From Congeria kusceri (lineage: Eukaryota; Mollusca; Bivalvia; Myida; Dreissenidae): a DNA stretch of 64,000 nucleotides. This document shows, one piece after another, positions 23,463 to 34,416 of the stretch. The DNA is taken from positions 73,921,078-73,985,077 of the forward strand of contig CM051029.1 of NCBI GenBank assembly GCA_027627225.1, in the 5' to 3' direction. Every line of letters starts with the position of its first letter. The stretch's first letter is position 1. A program made the position numbers and the translations under genes. Under the pieces are notes generated by a model. That model was not told the origin of the DNA and made no database searches. It saw only the letters and a program-made list of their open reading frames with translations.

Positions 23463-25380
23463 TCATCCACCTAGAATGTGAAAAACCTGCAAGTCAAGTA
23501 CATTTTCAAAATTTTTAATGCGTTTCAACGTTTGTTCTACCATTGGATCCATTTCTTGAGACACTTGCAAGAGATCATCATCACTAATGTCATCATTCTT
23601 GTCACTGGAAGGTACTGGTACATTCGAAGATGAAACCGTGGTTGTGGAAGAACAATTCTGGTGAATAATATTAGCCAATCTTTTTTTAGGGGTTCAAGGC
23701 TCAGGCTATGATAACTGTTGAGAGTCATCATGTTTTTATGCCCAGTAACCTGAACCACTTCAGTGGTTGCACATCCTGCATTCAAGAGAGAAGCTACTAA
23801 TGTATTTCTGCCTGAATGGTTCACATGTCTTGCTGTGAATCCTGCTTTTTCGCTCATTGTTTTTGCAATTTGGCCAAGTCTGGTCTTACCTATGGGTTGA
23901 TTTTGGAACCAGCATGGGTCATCTCCTTTGACTTTATCACTGGTCCGCAGATAGAATCTACTTTCCAGACGGAGACTGGTGAGTGGTCTTTTGCTTTTAT
24001 ACTCCATATATAGTTTCACCGGACATCGCTCGTCTCCTGAAATGACATGTTTTTTAGTAATTGAATATTTTAATATCACTTCAAACAAATCTTTTTTGAG
24101 AATTTGAAACAGAAATTTAAGCTTAAAGATATCACATGGGTATATTTTTTATTCAATACAATCTTCCTCACATGTTTTATTCTTTTAATATTATTGACAT
24201 TTACAAATCAGAATTAAACTTTAATACTGCAATTCTTATAATAACTAGATTTACTACCTTGTTGCTCAAAGATCTTGGGTTTGAAAACATTCTTGCATCA
24301 TCGGTTATCCCTTTCCTTGTCTTGGTTGCTCTCTCTGTGTATTCTATGTATCTGGTTCCATCCGCTGTCTGTCTCAATTCTAAGTCCCCCCAAAGCATGT
24401 TCATATGTTCCTGTCTACCTCTCAGTCCGAAGTAAAGGGTGTTGTTTAACCAGAGTGTGTTGATAATTGCGTTTGGGGATTCTGGAAAAAGTAAAAATAT
24501 TTGTCAGAAGTACGATAAAGGAATAGGTCCCGAAACAGGATTTACATCTCTGCATTAAAAAGACAACCAAAAACAATCCAATAATTGTACATTTCTATTT
24601 ACATCTGTTTCATGTGCGATAAAATAATAAAATTGAATTTAATTATTATCTCAGGAAGTCCAAATGAGTTTTTAAGTCATAAACAAGTATCTATATTATA
24701 TCTTTAAATGTTTTTCTTCGTATTATTCAATGCAGAGCGATTATAAAACGACTAACTTGACTCGATTACGAAATGTAAAGGATGCGAAATGACCATAAAC
24801 CAGAGTGACCTCCCTTGTTGTTACGCAACGGTAATAAAAAACTTGACATAAATCAGTTGATCATGCTGATTGCATTTTAAGTTTGCTTACCTTTACCAAG
24901 TAGTTTTTTTCTGTACAGGATGTCAATCTCTTCTGCTGTAAAAGGATCTGCTCGCTTGGCTTTGTTCCCCAGTCCTTTTTCTTTCAATTCGACGGCCTTA
25001 GCCCTCAGGACATCTCTGGAGTGCTTAAACCGCAGATCACTCATAATATCAGCAGCGTAGTTTTTCTCATACAGATATCTCTTGATACTCCCTTGAATCC
25101 CTTTAATCGTACCTGGTTCAAGGTCTTTGTTCGTTTTGCAGTTCTTGACACTTTGAAAATATCTTGCAATACACATATCCAATGCTGCCGGCTCGATTTC
25201 TTCGAAATCAGTTCTTTCATCTTCCATCGATAGCCATTCACGGAAACGTTTCACATCACTTGCGGTTTTTTTCTTTGTATTTTCATTCTTTTTGCTTTCA
25301 ACAAAGTCGAATGTATCTTTGTTTGTAATTTTTTCTCGCTCGATAGTCTCATTAGCCTGTATTATCGCGTCGAGATCCAT
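23463..25380 (-). pseudogene. Crypton tyrosine recombinase, three exons, probably frameshifted
   Basis: Exon 1 (25380-24891) begins with an ATG and encodes the N-terminal core-binding half, ending at the donor 'ggtaaag|gtaagc'. Exon 2 (24481-24258) follows 'ttttccag' and holds LYFGLRGRQEHMNMLWGD with the first catalytic Arg. Exon 3 starts near 24036 after 'catttcag' and holds DERCPVKLYMEYKSKRP, then ARHVNHSGRNTLVASLLNAG, then VTGHKNMMTLNSYHSL, giving the second Arg, the GHK and the nucleophilic Tyr. These are the marks of Crypton and DUF3504 recombinases. The exon 1-2 junction is in phase. The exon 2-3 junction is one base out of phase. A second one-base shift lies in the seven-T run at 23681-23687; beyond it an acidic tail continues to a stop at 23463. 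The family usually has one chain, so either two indels or assembly errors are present. Confidence 0.82.
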
Positions 25381-25439
25381 AAGACGATTTGCTAGCGATT
25401 CTAGCGTTTTTTTCTGACTCCACCATGATTTCGACTGAT

Positions 25440-25980
25440 TACGTCATTACGTCGCGCGATCAGATTCTCTTCGATTTTCGAAAAATCGGCCCTGGCCAAT
25501 TATATTATATCGGCTGAGTAGAGCCGCGTAACGGCCCGTAATCGACGCCAAATTGTTACTATTTTTAGTAACAATATGTATTATAAAACTGTCAGCTCAA
25601 CATGTAAACCACATTGAATAAGCCTCCAAATCGGACATGTGCAGACAAATCTTTGTTTTGTAAAATAGTAAACAATGACAATACCAACCATGTGATATTT
25701 CAGCTTAGGAGGAAATTGTCCTTTATTTATAGCACGTGACTAATCCAAATTCAACACAACACAAACGACACGCAACAAAACAGCGCCGGTATAAACTTGG
25801 CAAACGCGTAAAAACTGGCAATGCAAAGCACTAAATACGCCATTCGTGGTTGTTGACGTCGCGCGATCGGATTCTCTTCGATTATCGAAAAATCGGCCCC
25901 GGCCAATTATAATTATATCGGCTCAGCGGAGCCGCGTAACGGCCCGTAATCGACGTCAAAATGTTACTATTTTTAGTAAC
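25440..25980. repeat. duplicated Crypton right-end segment
   Basis: The segments 25440-25575 and 25850-25980 are about 95 percent alike by eye ('gtcgcgcgatc.gattctctt' to 'ttactatttttagtaaca'). Each contains 'gccgcgtaacggcccgtaat' and a small hairpin 'gttactatttttagtaac'. They are in direct orientation, separated by 275 bases of unrelated sequence. Confidence 0.92.
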
Positions 25981-26029
25981 ACTATGCACTATGTATTATT
26001 GGTTTATAAGACAAGCATAGCGTTCCATA

Positions 26030-26598
26030 GTAATCCTTCAATATTGGTTTTTAGCAATTGTCCAATTAGTGTTTGAGAGATAGTCAGTGTGGAAGTAGGT
26101 ATTTGTGAATGAATCATTATTGAACTATTTGATATTGTTTCTATGCTCTTTTTTTAAAATATAGTTTCTGTAGAAATTAATTGAATTTCTTAGCTCGTTG
26201 GTAGTTTTGAATCATAGCACTCTTGACTTTTGGAGGATAAAGTCATAATATATTCTTTATCAGAGTTATATATACTTAAGTGACTATATATTTTTGCTGT
26301 ATGTATTAATAATTTTACATCGTTATAAAATAATATACTTGGTTCCTGGTGAGTCATTTTAATAATATTGTATTGTTGTATTATTATAAATTTGTAATAC
26401 TTTTATTATTACAGGTCTTATTGTGCACTATTGTATTTGTAATTGCATTAATGTATTGTTCTGAAAAATGTTTACGTAATCATTGACCATATATATATAA
26501 TGATGTTTGTGCTGTTTCAGGCCATCTATAATAATATATAATAAATATATACAAGAACCTCATTTGGTTGATTCGTCGATAACCAGACCCCCGCTACA
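26030..26598 (+). repeat. 5' LTR of the Gypsy element, main part
   Basis: This aligns with 31850-32627, sharing 'agcaattgtccaattagtgt', 'gagagatagtcag' and 'ggataaagtcataatat'. It ends in 'cccccgctaca'. The first 39 bases of the LTR are displaced to 20651-20689 by the nested insertions. Confidence 0.88.
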
Positions 26599-26600
26599 AA

Positions 26601-26615
26601 TGGCGCCCAACGTGT
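26601..26615 (+). promoter_or_regulatory. retrotransposon primer-binding site
   Basis: 'tggcgcccaacgtgt' lies two bases after the LTR end and has the TGGCGCCCAACG form typical of tRNA primer-binding sites in retroelements. The tRNA used was not determined. Confidence 0.8.
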
Positions 26616-27419
26616 TTGATGGTCCGAGAGCCTAACAACGCCTCAACCGCGATTTGAAGGTTTAACAACCCGGTGGCAGACCTGGCAGCTGGGCAGTTTG
26701 CTGGTGGTGGATCGAGTCACTGTAACCCTCATCAGCAGTTTGATAACTGTCTTTTGGTGGCCCTATCATTTCAGTGGCAACAACAGACTTGCAAGAGCTC
26801 ACCAGGGCTTTAACCGGTCCGGCAGAAAGCATCACAAAGATCGTAAGTTTGAGCTGGAGAACATCACAGTTACCGGCTGGTGTTCCCGATAGTGTGGTAC
26901 GTGTCGTAACTGAACTATATTGATCAACTTGTTGGTCGATTCTTTTCCAAAATTTGACACTTTTTCAAAGCGCAGTCAATGTACTTAAAATACGCGTGTA
27001 TGTTCCACAGGAGTGACGCTGTGAAATTTTGAGTCGTGCAAACTGGACTAGTAAATGGACGGAATTGTGATAGTTTTTTTTTTTATAGATAGAATTGTGA
27101 TTTTTATCTCAAGTGTTTGGAATTGAAACTGATTTTAGAAAGGCTAATTATGTCAATGTTTAATTAAGAGTACCATTTCTATTGATATTTTTCAACAGAT
27201 AAATTTTATAGTAACTTTTTGTCTATGAACTTTAATTTTCAATAGCCGATTATGTTTTGCTCTATATAATATATTTTGATTTTCCTTAATATATCGAATA
27301 GTTTCATTTGTCACAATCTAAATTGTTTAGTATTGATACAATTACGTGAAATGTGTAAATTTTGAGTTGTAATTGTACTGAAATATTTAGTATTTTAGTA
27401 CTCGAGTTATCGTCACCTT

Positions 27420-27690
27420 TAGAGGTTCTAACCAGTGTAAACTGTTGATCAATGAACAGCCCATAAATGCGTTGATTGATTTAGACTCACAGGTGACTAC
27501 CATATCGGAGGCTTGTTTTCTGTCCTTGAATGATAAACCTGAACTCTTAAAATTAGACATTTTAGGATTACAACTTTCTGCTTTGAAATACACTGGCTCT
27601 TATTGAATGCACATGGACTGCCCTTCAATTTCAAACATTACTTTTAATGTGCCCATACCAGTGATTACGGACAACTCCTTTAATATATAT
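27420..27690 (+). pseudogene. Gypsy aspartic protease remnant
   Basis: The plus frame reads CKLLINEQPINALIDLDSQV then TTISEACFLSLN. Retropepsins have ALIDTGSQVT at this place, so the catalytic Asp is present but the T-G after it is changed to L-D. A stop interrupts the domain near 27605 before the NVPIPVI strand. The 800 bases between the primer site and this domain show no gag-like zinc knuckle. Confidence 0.65.
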
Positions 27691-28189
27691 TGCAAATGTC
27701 ATTCGACTGGTTCAAGACACCATTTCCCAGGACGGTGGTAGAGTCATACCTGAGGAATGGTACATAGCCATTGCATCATTATATGTCTCTTCATTTTCAG
27801 CTAAACTGTGTAGCAGAAGACCATTTAAACTAGGTCCTTATGAAACTGCATCTTTAAATTGCATAGCCAGAGGTGCTTACCATGCTATTTCACAGGTTGT
27901 AACAGAAAAACGCATTCCTTCTGCAAATTATTATGTTTGTCCCACATTTAAATTACAACAACGTGGAAACTGTTGTAACATCTCTGTTAAAGTATGTAAT
28001 ACAATTGGGAAACCCGTTGTGTTTAATCCCAAGTCATAGGTCTGTCAGATTTATGAAGTTGAAGTTGTTGATACTCTGTCCTCTTCATTTCAGCACAATC
28101 AGGAGCAGAAAAGCCTTCCAGGTGATGTTATAAAATTAATAATCTGAGTATTAAAATTAATACGGCCAATCTTACCCCTGATACCTCCT

Positions 28190-29315
28190 TTTAGCTCAAA
28201 TGTTGTTTTAATCAGAACGCGTGATGGTTCCGTTCGTTTATGCATAGATTGGAGACAGCAGAATGCCAGAACACGTAAGGATGCATATAACCTCCCCAGG
28301 TTTGATGATATAGTGGACAGTCTGTCTGGAGCCACTTACTTATCTAACCTTTACCTTCGGTCAGGTTTCTGGAATGTCTAGATCGAGGAAGAAGATAACC
28401 CCAAAACTGCTTTTTTCTGCATGCTCGATTTACATCTGAAAGAATGTCTAATTTTTCTTGAAAAGATTCTGGTGTTCTCAAAGTCATTTGATGAGCACAT
28501 TGATCGGCTCCAATCTGTTTTTTTCACGTCTGACCTTACATTCAAACCATCCAAATGTGAACTTCTCATGCCATCTGTAGTGTACTTGGGTCATGTGATC
28601 AGCAGAGATGACCCCAAAAAGACAAGTGCAGTTACAAATTGGCCTTCACCTACTAACATCAAGGAGCTTAGGCAATTCCTTGGATTTGCAGGCTTCTACA
28701 GGAGATTTTTTGAGCACCTTGGTCAGATAGAAGAACCACTAAATAAACTGCTTAAAGGCCACACCACCAGTGGCAAAATGAAAAAGGGCAATAATAAAAT
28801 GTCCAAAACTACACCAATCACTTGGTCTTGGGGCAAACCCCAAGAACCAAACCATAAAACAAAACTCACGTCCTCCCCAGTGCCGGCATATGTCCAATAC
28901 GACCAACCCTTTGTCTTGCACACTGATACTCAGGCTTAGGTGCTGTATTGTACCAGATGCAGGATGGGGTGAGCAATGTCATTGCCTATGCCAGCCGTGG
29001 GTTGAGGCCATCCGAAAGGAGGTAACCAGCACATAAACTGGAGTTTCTAGTACTCAAATTGCAATCCAAAAAAAGTGGGTACCCAGCACATAATCTGGAG
29101 TTTCTGGCACTCAAATGAGCGGTTACCGAAAGGTTCCATGATTACCTTTTCGGTAACAAGTTTATGGTCCGCACAGACATTAACCAGTTGACCTATGTCA
29201 CAAGTACAGCCAAACTCGATGCTATGGCTCACCGTTGGCTAGCAGCATGGAGTAAATATGAATTTGAAATAAAATACAAGCCAGGCAAGCTCAACATTGT
29301 GATGATGCCTTGAGC
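28190..29315 (+). pseudogene. Gypsy reverse transcriptase and RNase H remnant
   Basis: Reverse transcriptase starts with RTRDGSVRLCIDWRQQNART, then PRFDDIVDSLSGATYLS. There follows an internal deletion after KTAFFC that removes the FGL.NAP region. The active-site segment reads LIFLEKILVFSKSFDEHIDR where the family has YLDDILVF, so both catalytic Asp residues are lost. The thumb region YLGHVISRD and LRQFLGFAGFYRRFF is well kept. RNase H follows from about 28880 (FVLHTDTQA, IAYASRGL, LEFLVLKL). A short duplication (29025-29065 against 29085-29120, 'cagcacataa.ctggagttt') and a stop break it. It cannot be functional. Confidence 0.88.
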
Positions 29316-29401
29316 TAACTGTCTCAGAATCAGGTAAATACAGATAATTATGGTCCAAGCCATATGCATGGCATCCCAAGTGACTGCCACTTGCAGACTG
29401 T

Positions 29402-30289
29402 GTGGCCATTAATACCTGTCATCTTCCTGCAGAAGAGACCAGGTCTCAATTACCCACTGACCAAAGGAATAACTGGTGGCAGGCCCAAGCCCAAGACAAA
29501 ACATTGGTTCGAGTGATTGACCTACTAAAGAGTGGTTCCCGGCCTAGGAAGGAGGCAGTCCGTAAGGAACCGCTTGAGGTACAGCAATTCTTGAGAGATT
29601 GGAAACGCCTCGCAATTGAGGACAATGTGCTCTACAGAAACACTACTTTAGATGGCCAATCAGTCAGACAACTGGGTTTACCAAGCAGCTATAAAAAACA
29701 AGGGGTCCACGATGATTGCGGACACCATGGTAACGAGAACTATTTTTGGTTAGCCAGACAAAGGTATTACTGGCCTGGTCTTGAAAAAGACATATATACC
29801 AAAATACAGATCTGTGATAGGTGTTTCCTAAGGAAACACCCATCACAGTCAGCTGGTCTGGTTAACATCACCACTACAAAACCCATTGAACATGTGTGCA
29901 TGGATTTTTTTTCACTGGAACAGTCAAAGAGAGGCTATAAACACGTCGTAGTGATCACAGATCATTTTGCTAAGTATGCGCATGCTGTTCCATGCAAGAA
30001 CCAGACATCTCAAACAACAGCAAAAGCTCTGTATGAGCATTTCATTAGGTATTATTCTTTCCCTGAACGCCTACACAGCGACCAGGGAAGAAATTTCGAG
30101 AGTAAGGTCATACAAGATCAATGTAAAATTGCAGGAGTTGAAAACTCCCGCACAACTCCATATCACCCAGTGGGTAATCATGCAGAAAGGTTTAATCAAA
30201 CCCTATGGAAAATGCTTGAGACTCTAAATTCCGAACAAAAACATAATTGTAAGTCCTTTAGTTCAAGAATACAAGGCTACGAAAAGTGA
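29402..30289 (+). pseudogene. Gypsy integrase (largely intact catalytic domain)
   Basis: This is the longest frame of the element (about 295 codons). A zinc-binding HHCC domain comes first (HDDCGHHGN, then YYWPGLEKDIY and ICDRC). The catalytic core has the first Asp in VCMDFFSL, the second in LHSDQGRNFES and the Glu in NHAERFNQTLW, so the D,D-E triad is complete. The frame breaks at 30289. The rest of the core (YFPHYLMFGWNPRL) and the GPY/F-type C-terminal domain (DRVLVRQTHF, then VYRVKRE and LHRNLLLP) continue to about 30720 in other frames. A Pol tail with RPQRN and QPPDRYGQWV ends near 31265. Confidence 0.9.
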
Positions 30290-30869
30290 GGCTACAGGAT
30301 ATTTCCCACATTACTTAATGTTTGGGTGGAACCCTAGGCTAGCCATTGATACATTTTTGGGTACAGAACCCGGGAACGAAGGACACCCAGATCCTGCTGG
30401 TTATGTGCAGAAACTGCGATCTCGCTTGCAGCAAACCCACAAGCTAGCTGCTGAGGCCTCAGGGAAGCAGGTGCACATAATATAAAGCACTATATGACCC
30501 CAAGGCCAGTGCTTCCAGTTTGGATATCGGTGACAGGGTTTTGGTCCGTCAAACTCATTTTGATGGCAAACATAATTTTGCTGACCGCTGGGAACAACAC
30601 CCGTATACGATTTTGGATATCCAGAAATTCCTGTATACAGGGTAAAGCGTGAAGATGGAATGGACCAGTAAAAACCTTGCACAGGAATTTATTGTTGCCA
30701 ATATCCTCACTGTTTAGTGTTAATCCCATATCACAACCCAAATAAAAAGCCCAAAGTCCTTAAAGGATAACCAGATCCAAGTCAAAATCCAAACATGTGG
30801 ATTCCACTGAGTCAGAACCCTTTGTAATTCAACAACGCTGAGTTGGATATGTACAGTCTGGTTGTTTAT

Positions 30870-31205
30870 CCAAATTAACAAATTAATTATTTATTAATTC
30901 ATTAAAGTATTAATTATTAATTATTAGTTAATTATTATTAATTATTTATTATTATTTATTATTATTATTATTATTATTAAATTCTGGATTGAATGATAAT
31001 AAGATTTAAACTACAATATCTTGGATTAGAGCTCCACAATCTCAAGTGCTTACTCACATGTTCAGTCATTTGCTAGTGAACAGTCTAGTTCTCATGTTGA
31101 TTCTCAGCTACACCACAGCCTACATCTCAGGCTACATTACAGCCTAAACCACAGCCTACACCACAGCCTACATCACAGCCTACAATACAACCAACATTAC
31201 AATCT
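30870..31205. repeat. ATT microsatellite and 12-bp coding minisatellite
   Basis: An AT-rich (TTA)n tract covers about 30880-30980. At 31107-31205 a 'cacagcctacac' repeat occurs about seven times and would encode a Gln-Pro-Thr repeat in the Pol tail just upstream of RPQRN. Confidence 0.8.
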
Positions 31206-31818
31206 GAACTTGTTGGCCGGCCCCAAAGAAACTGACAACCTCCAGATAGATATGGACAGTGGGTTATGCCTTCTATGCTAGTGACTTTAATAATGAATGT
31301 TAAAAAGGAAGTTCACATTTATTATGTGAAAATTGATCATAATAGATTTGTGTACAGGTGAAAATAAAACATATAACATGTTCATGTTTAGTGAATCTAT
31401 CATCAGATATATTTTATATTATTTTAGTGTGCTTTAAAATAAATGTTGCTTTCCATGTTAATATTAAATATATTTAAATTGTTTAATTAAATGCAAGCCT
31501 GAGCAATGTTAAATTTTAATTTTCATCTCATGTATGTTTACATTTTCCAGTCAATGTGTTTTATTCTACTATTGTAAACTACAGCTGGTTAGTATCTAGG
31601 TCAGCAGATCAGCTGATTCATTCATAGTAAGGTCACAGCTGAGTAACTTCTCCCACACTGTCTGGAGAGCTTAACCCTACTCTAGTGGAAAGTGTACTGC
31701 GAATATTTACTTGCTGCAGTTCAATACGTGCGTGGCTTTATTCAGTAATATTAAGTATTATTGTTTATACTAGGCATTTATAAAATGTCAGGAGCCATTT
31801 TTTCCTACAGAGGGAGTA

Positions 31819-32627
31819 TGTAGCAGGGTATTCAATTGTGCTATACTGATTGTAATCCTTTAACATTGGTTTCTAGCAATTGTCCAATTAGTGTATGAGA
31901 GATAGTCAGCGTGAAAGTAGGTATGTGTGAGTGAATTATTAGTAAAATGTTTTCATATGCATTCCATGTTGTTTTATATTTTGAACACAAATTGATTGAT
32001 TGTCCAGTGACCTAATTCATTTGTTATTTTGAATCATAACACTCTTGGCTTTTTGGGGATAAAGTCATAATATAACTTTATCAAAGTTATATAGGACTAT
32101 TTGAATATATAGTTTATGCTTTATGCATTATTAATTTCACATATTTATAGAAGAATATACTGGGTTCCTGGTGAGTAATTTTAATATTATCGTATTGTTG
32201 TATTATTACAAATTTGCCGGGCCCGGCTAGCTCAGTTGATAGAGCGCTGGACTGTTAATCCGGGGATCGTGAGTTCAATCCCCAGCCCGGCCACATAACT
32301 TGTGTGGGGATTGGTCATGAAATTATTTATACGGCCATTCTCCCCTACCTCTGATCCAAATAGGGCAGTTGTCAGTTACTGACATAAGTATGTGTACTTG
32401 GTACTGGTAAGCCGCTTAGATCGGCTAAGCTTGCCCAGGAAAAGGTTGAGTAGGTTAACTGACCGCCGTGATATGACTGAAATACTGTCTAAAAATCCAA
32501 ACAAACAAACACATTTGTAATAATTGTATTATTACAGGTTTTATTTCGTACTAGTGTAATATTGTATCGTTCTGAAATACGGTTACATAATCATTGATCA
32601 TATATGTAATATGATGTATGTGTTGCC
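31819..32627 (+). repeat. 3' LTR of the Gypsy element, with SINE insertion and lost end
   Basis: It starts TGTAGCAGGGTATTC right after the polypurine tract. It aligns with the 5' LTR until 'gatgtatgtgttg' at 32627 and then diverges, so it lacks the end with 'gctaca'. The SINE at 32217-32512 is inserted in it. Confidence 0.85.
32217..32512 (+). mobile_element. tRNA-derived SINE, copy 2
   Basis: The SINE is flanked by the target duplication ATTTG (32212-32216 and 32513-32517), and removing it restores the LTR sequence seen at 26390. The tRNA-like head has a loop CTGTTAA (GTT). Body and tail match copies 1 and 3, so this is a complete copy younger than the retrotransposon. Confidence 0.93.
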
Positions 32628-33514
32628 AAGACTATGCAAATGAAGGAAATGTAGCGGTAAAATGTCATGAAAATGCACAATATTGCTAAGAGAAATTGTT
32701 TTAATATTACAATATTTCATATCACAAAACCGGTATACGAATTTGGCTGACAACCCTCGTACAACACCAATATATATAATTCAGAAAGTTTCTTCGGATA
32801 TAGAATGAATTATCTTTTAAAGAAATACATAATTTCGACTGATACAACAGGTACCATTTTTGAAAAAAAAAATGTGTATGATAAAACTGATATTTAGAAA
32901 ATAATCGTGTTTATATGTATACACATAAATAATCGTCATTACAATGAACTAAATAAAACATGTCAGCAAGCACTGACACAGATTCGAAATGTGCGAATGT
33001 GTAATTTGAATCCTTTGTTTCTGTTTCAGATAACTCTTTGTCTTCTCTATACTCACGGTATAAATAATGGTTTAAATGTGCATTTCAGCTTAAGCACGTA
33101 ACAGAAGTGTATGGATAAATTTTGTTAATATTTTTTACTAAACATCATGACATTTTCTATGAGTGTTTATTATTAGACAATGTTAGCTTTCAATCAATGT
33201 TATAACAGACAAGCACACCTTATGCCCCCTTTTCGTGTTGTGGGTTATTATTTTACATTTTGTTGGAGGACAATTCACTTATGATTGCTTGTGCGATGTA
33301 TAAGGCTCATAATGTTAGACGAAGTAGGCCTGTCGTACAGTTTTTCGTTAATTATCCTTATGTAAAATCAAATTTTACGCTGTAGTACATTCAGCGGTTT
33401 AGGTGGGGGTAGGGGTTCTTAACCTAATTGGAACAGTGAGCAATGACGGACATATATAACGTTCTAAGTTTGTTTGTTTCTATAGGAAAAAGATGTTCCT
33501 AAACGTAAAAATTG
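32628..33514. other. intergenic DNA without identified genes
   Basis: AT-rich sequence with no supported frame, repeat or structure. Confidence 0.35.
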
Positions 33515-33665
33515 TCAATACATTATGTGATTTGTCACTCTGGAGTTGGATTTACACGCGGACTGTGGAACAGAAAATACAATGGATAAAATATTAAGAC
33601 TAGTGTGTGCGATCTTGGTAGCCAGGAATGTTGCTATAGATAGTTTGTCTACTTGTGCATGTTGA
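33515..33665 (+). repeat. exon-like block G (plus-strand copy of the 2-6 kb blocks)
   Basis: 'tttgtcactctggagttgga' leads to an ATG at 33581, followed by DKILRLVCAILVARNVAIDS and a stop about nine codons later. It matches block F at 6120-6270 closely in both leader and peptide. If transcribed it would give a signal-peptide-like N-terminus, but the next exon is unknown. Confidence 0.45.
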
Positions 33666-34416
33666 ACAAGACAAGGTGTGTTTGTTTGTATGTCTGTTTC
33701 TTTGTTTTTATTTATTTGTTTATGTTTCCATTTTAAACTCCAAATATTTATAATTATAAAATAATGCAACATTTCTGTGAGAGGTTTATAAACTTTTAAT
33801 TTAAAAACTGAAACGTTTCTAAAAATAAATGCTTCAAAATGTGAAGACCTTCAACATTTTGAAAAAACAACAACACCAACACTGTTTCCTATATTCCCCA
33901 GTACTGTGAGCCCAAACAGTGTGATCGCTCGCACTGTACTATAGCAACGGTATTGTCGATGATATGTATTATACTAACAAGCTTACCTTTCAAACAAATA
34001 GTGTGTTGGTATTAGATTTATTATATCTTTTTCTTAAAGACACTGTTAGGTTAATGGTCCATTATGTATAATACGGTACTTTTTTCAACAAAAAAGGTTA
34101 TAGCTTGTGTTGAATACTATAAAAATTATCAGTATTATAGTTATTTTTAATAACTGTATCTCTATGATCCCGTTATCATACCACAATACATGTAAAGGCA
34201 TTTGTTCTACTATTAACACTACCCTTCTTAGTGATGGAATCGTAGAAGTAATGTTATTACGATTCACATTTTTAAACAATATTTAAAGTGTTCATTTAGC
34301 GAGATGTCACACACAAGCACGTTTGATTGGGAGCAATGGAATATTATATTATAGGTATTTCCGCATTGTTCTTGGGATTTCCATGTGAATTTATTTATTT
34401 ATAATAAGTTTTTCTA

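Larger units (their letters stand above)
22017..25997 (-). mobile_element. Crypton (tyrosine-recombinase DNA transposon)
   Basis: A 3.98-kb insertion splits a 45-bp repeat unit between 'caatatt' (ending 22016) and 'attggtttataag' (from 25998). That leaves only a 3-4 base overlap (ATT), as expected for recombinase-mediated insertion. It carries a three-exon tyrosine recombinase gene on the minus strand. The left end is a hairpin of about 140 bases (22019-22165). The right end is an about 130-base segment present twice (25440-25575 and 25850-25980). The 16-base word 'ttataatacatattgt' just inside the left hairpin recurs inverted at 25573-25588. Confidence 0.8.
20651..32627 (+). mobile_element. 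Gypsy-type LTR retrotransposon, decayed, with nested insertions
   Basis: The 5' LTR starts at 20651 ('agtagcatggtattcaatt', first T of TG mutated), is interrupted at 20690 and resumes at 26030. It ends at 26598 in '...cccccgctaca', the inverted counterpart of the start TGTAGC. A primer-binding site 'tggcgcccaacgtgt' follows at 26601. The internal region keeps protease, reverse transcriptase, RNase H and integrase remnants in order, then a Gln/Pro-rich Pol tail. A polypurine tract 'agagggag' lies just before the 3' LTR at 31819. Gag is not recognisable between 26616 and 27400. The 3' LTR loses similarity after about 32627, so its last 80 or so bases are gone. Confidence 0.88.

Noticed and set aside
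31107..31205. A host Pro/Gln-rich protein gene
   Set aside because: It is in order with the Gypsy Pol tail (RPQRN, QPPDRYGQWV) and upstream of the polypurine tract.
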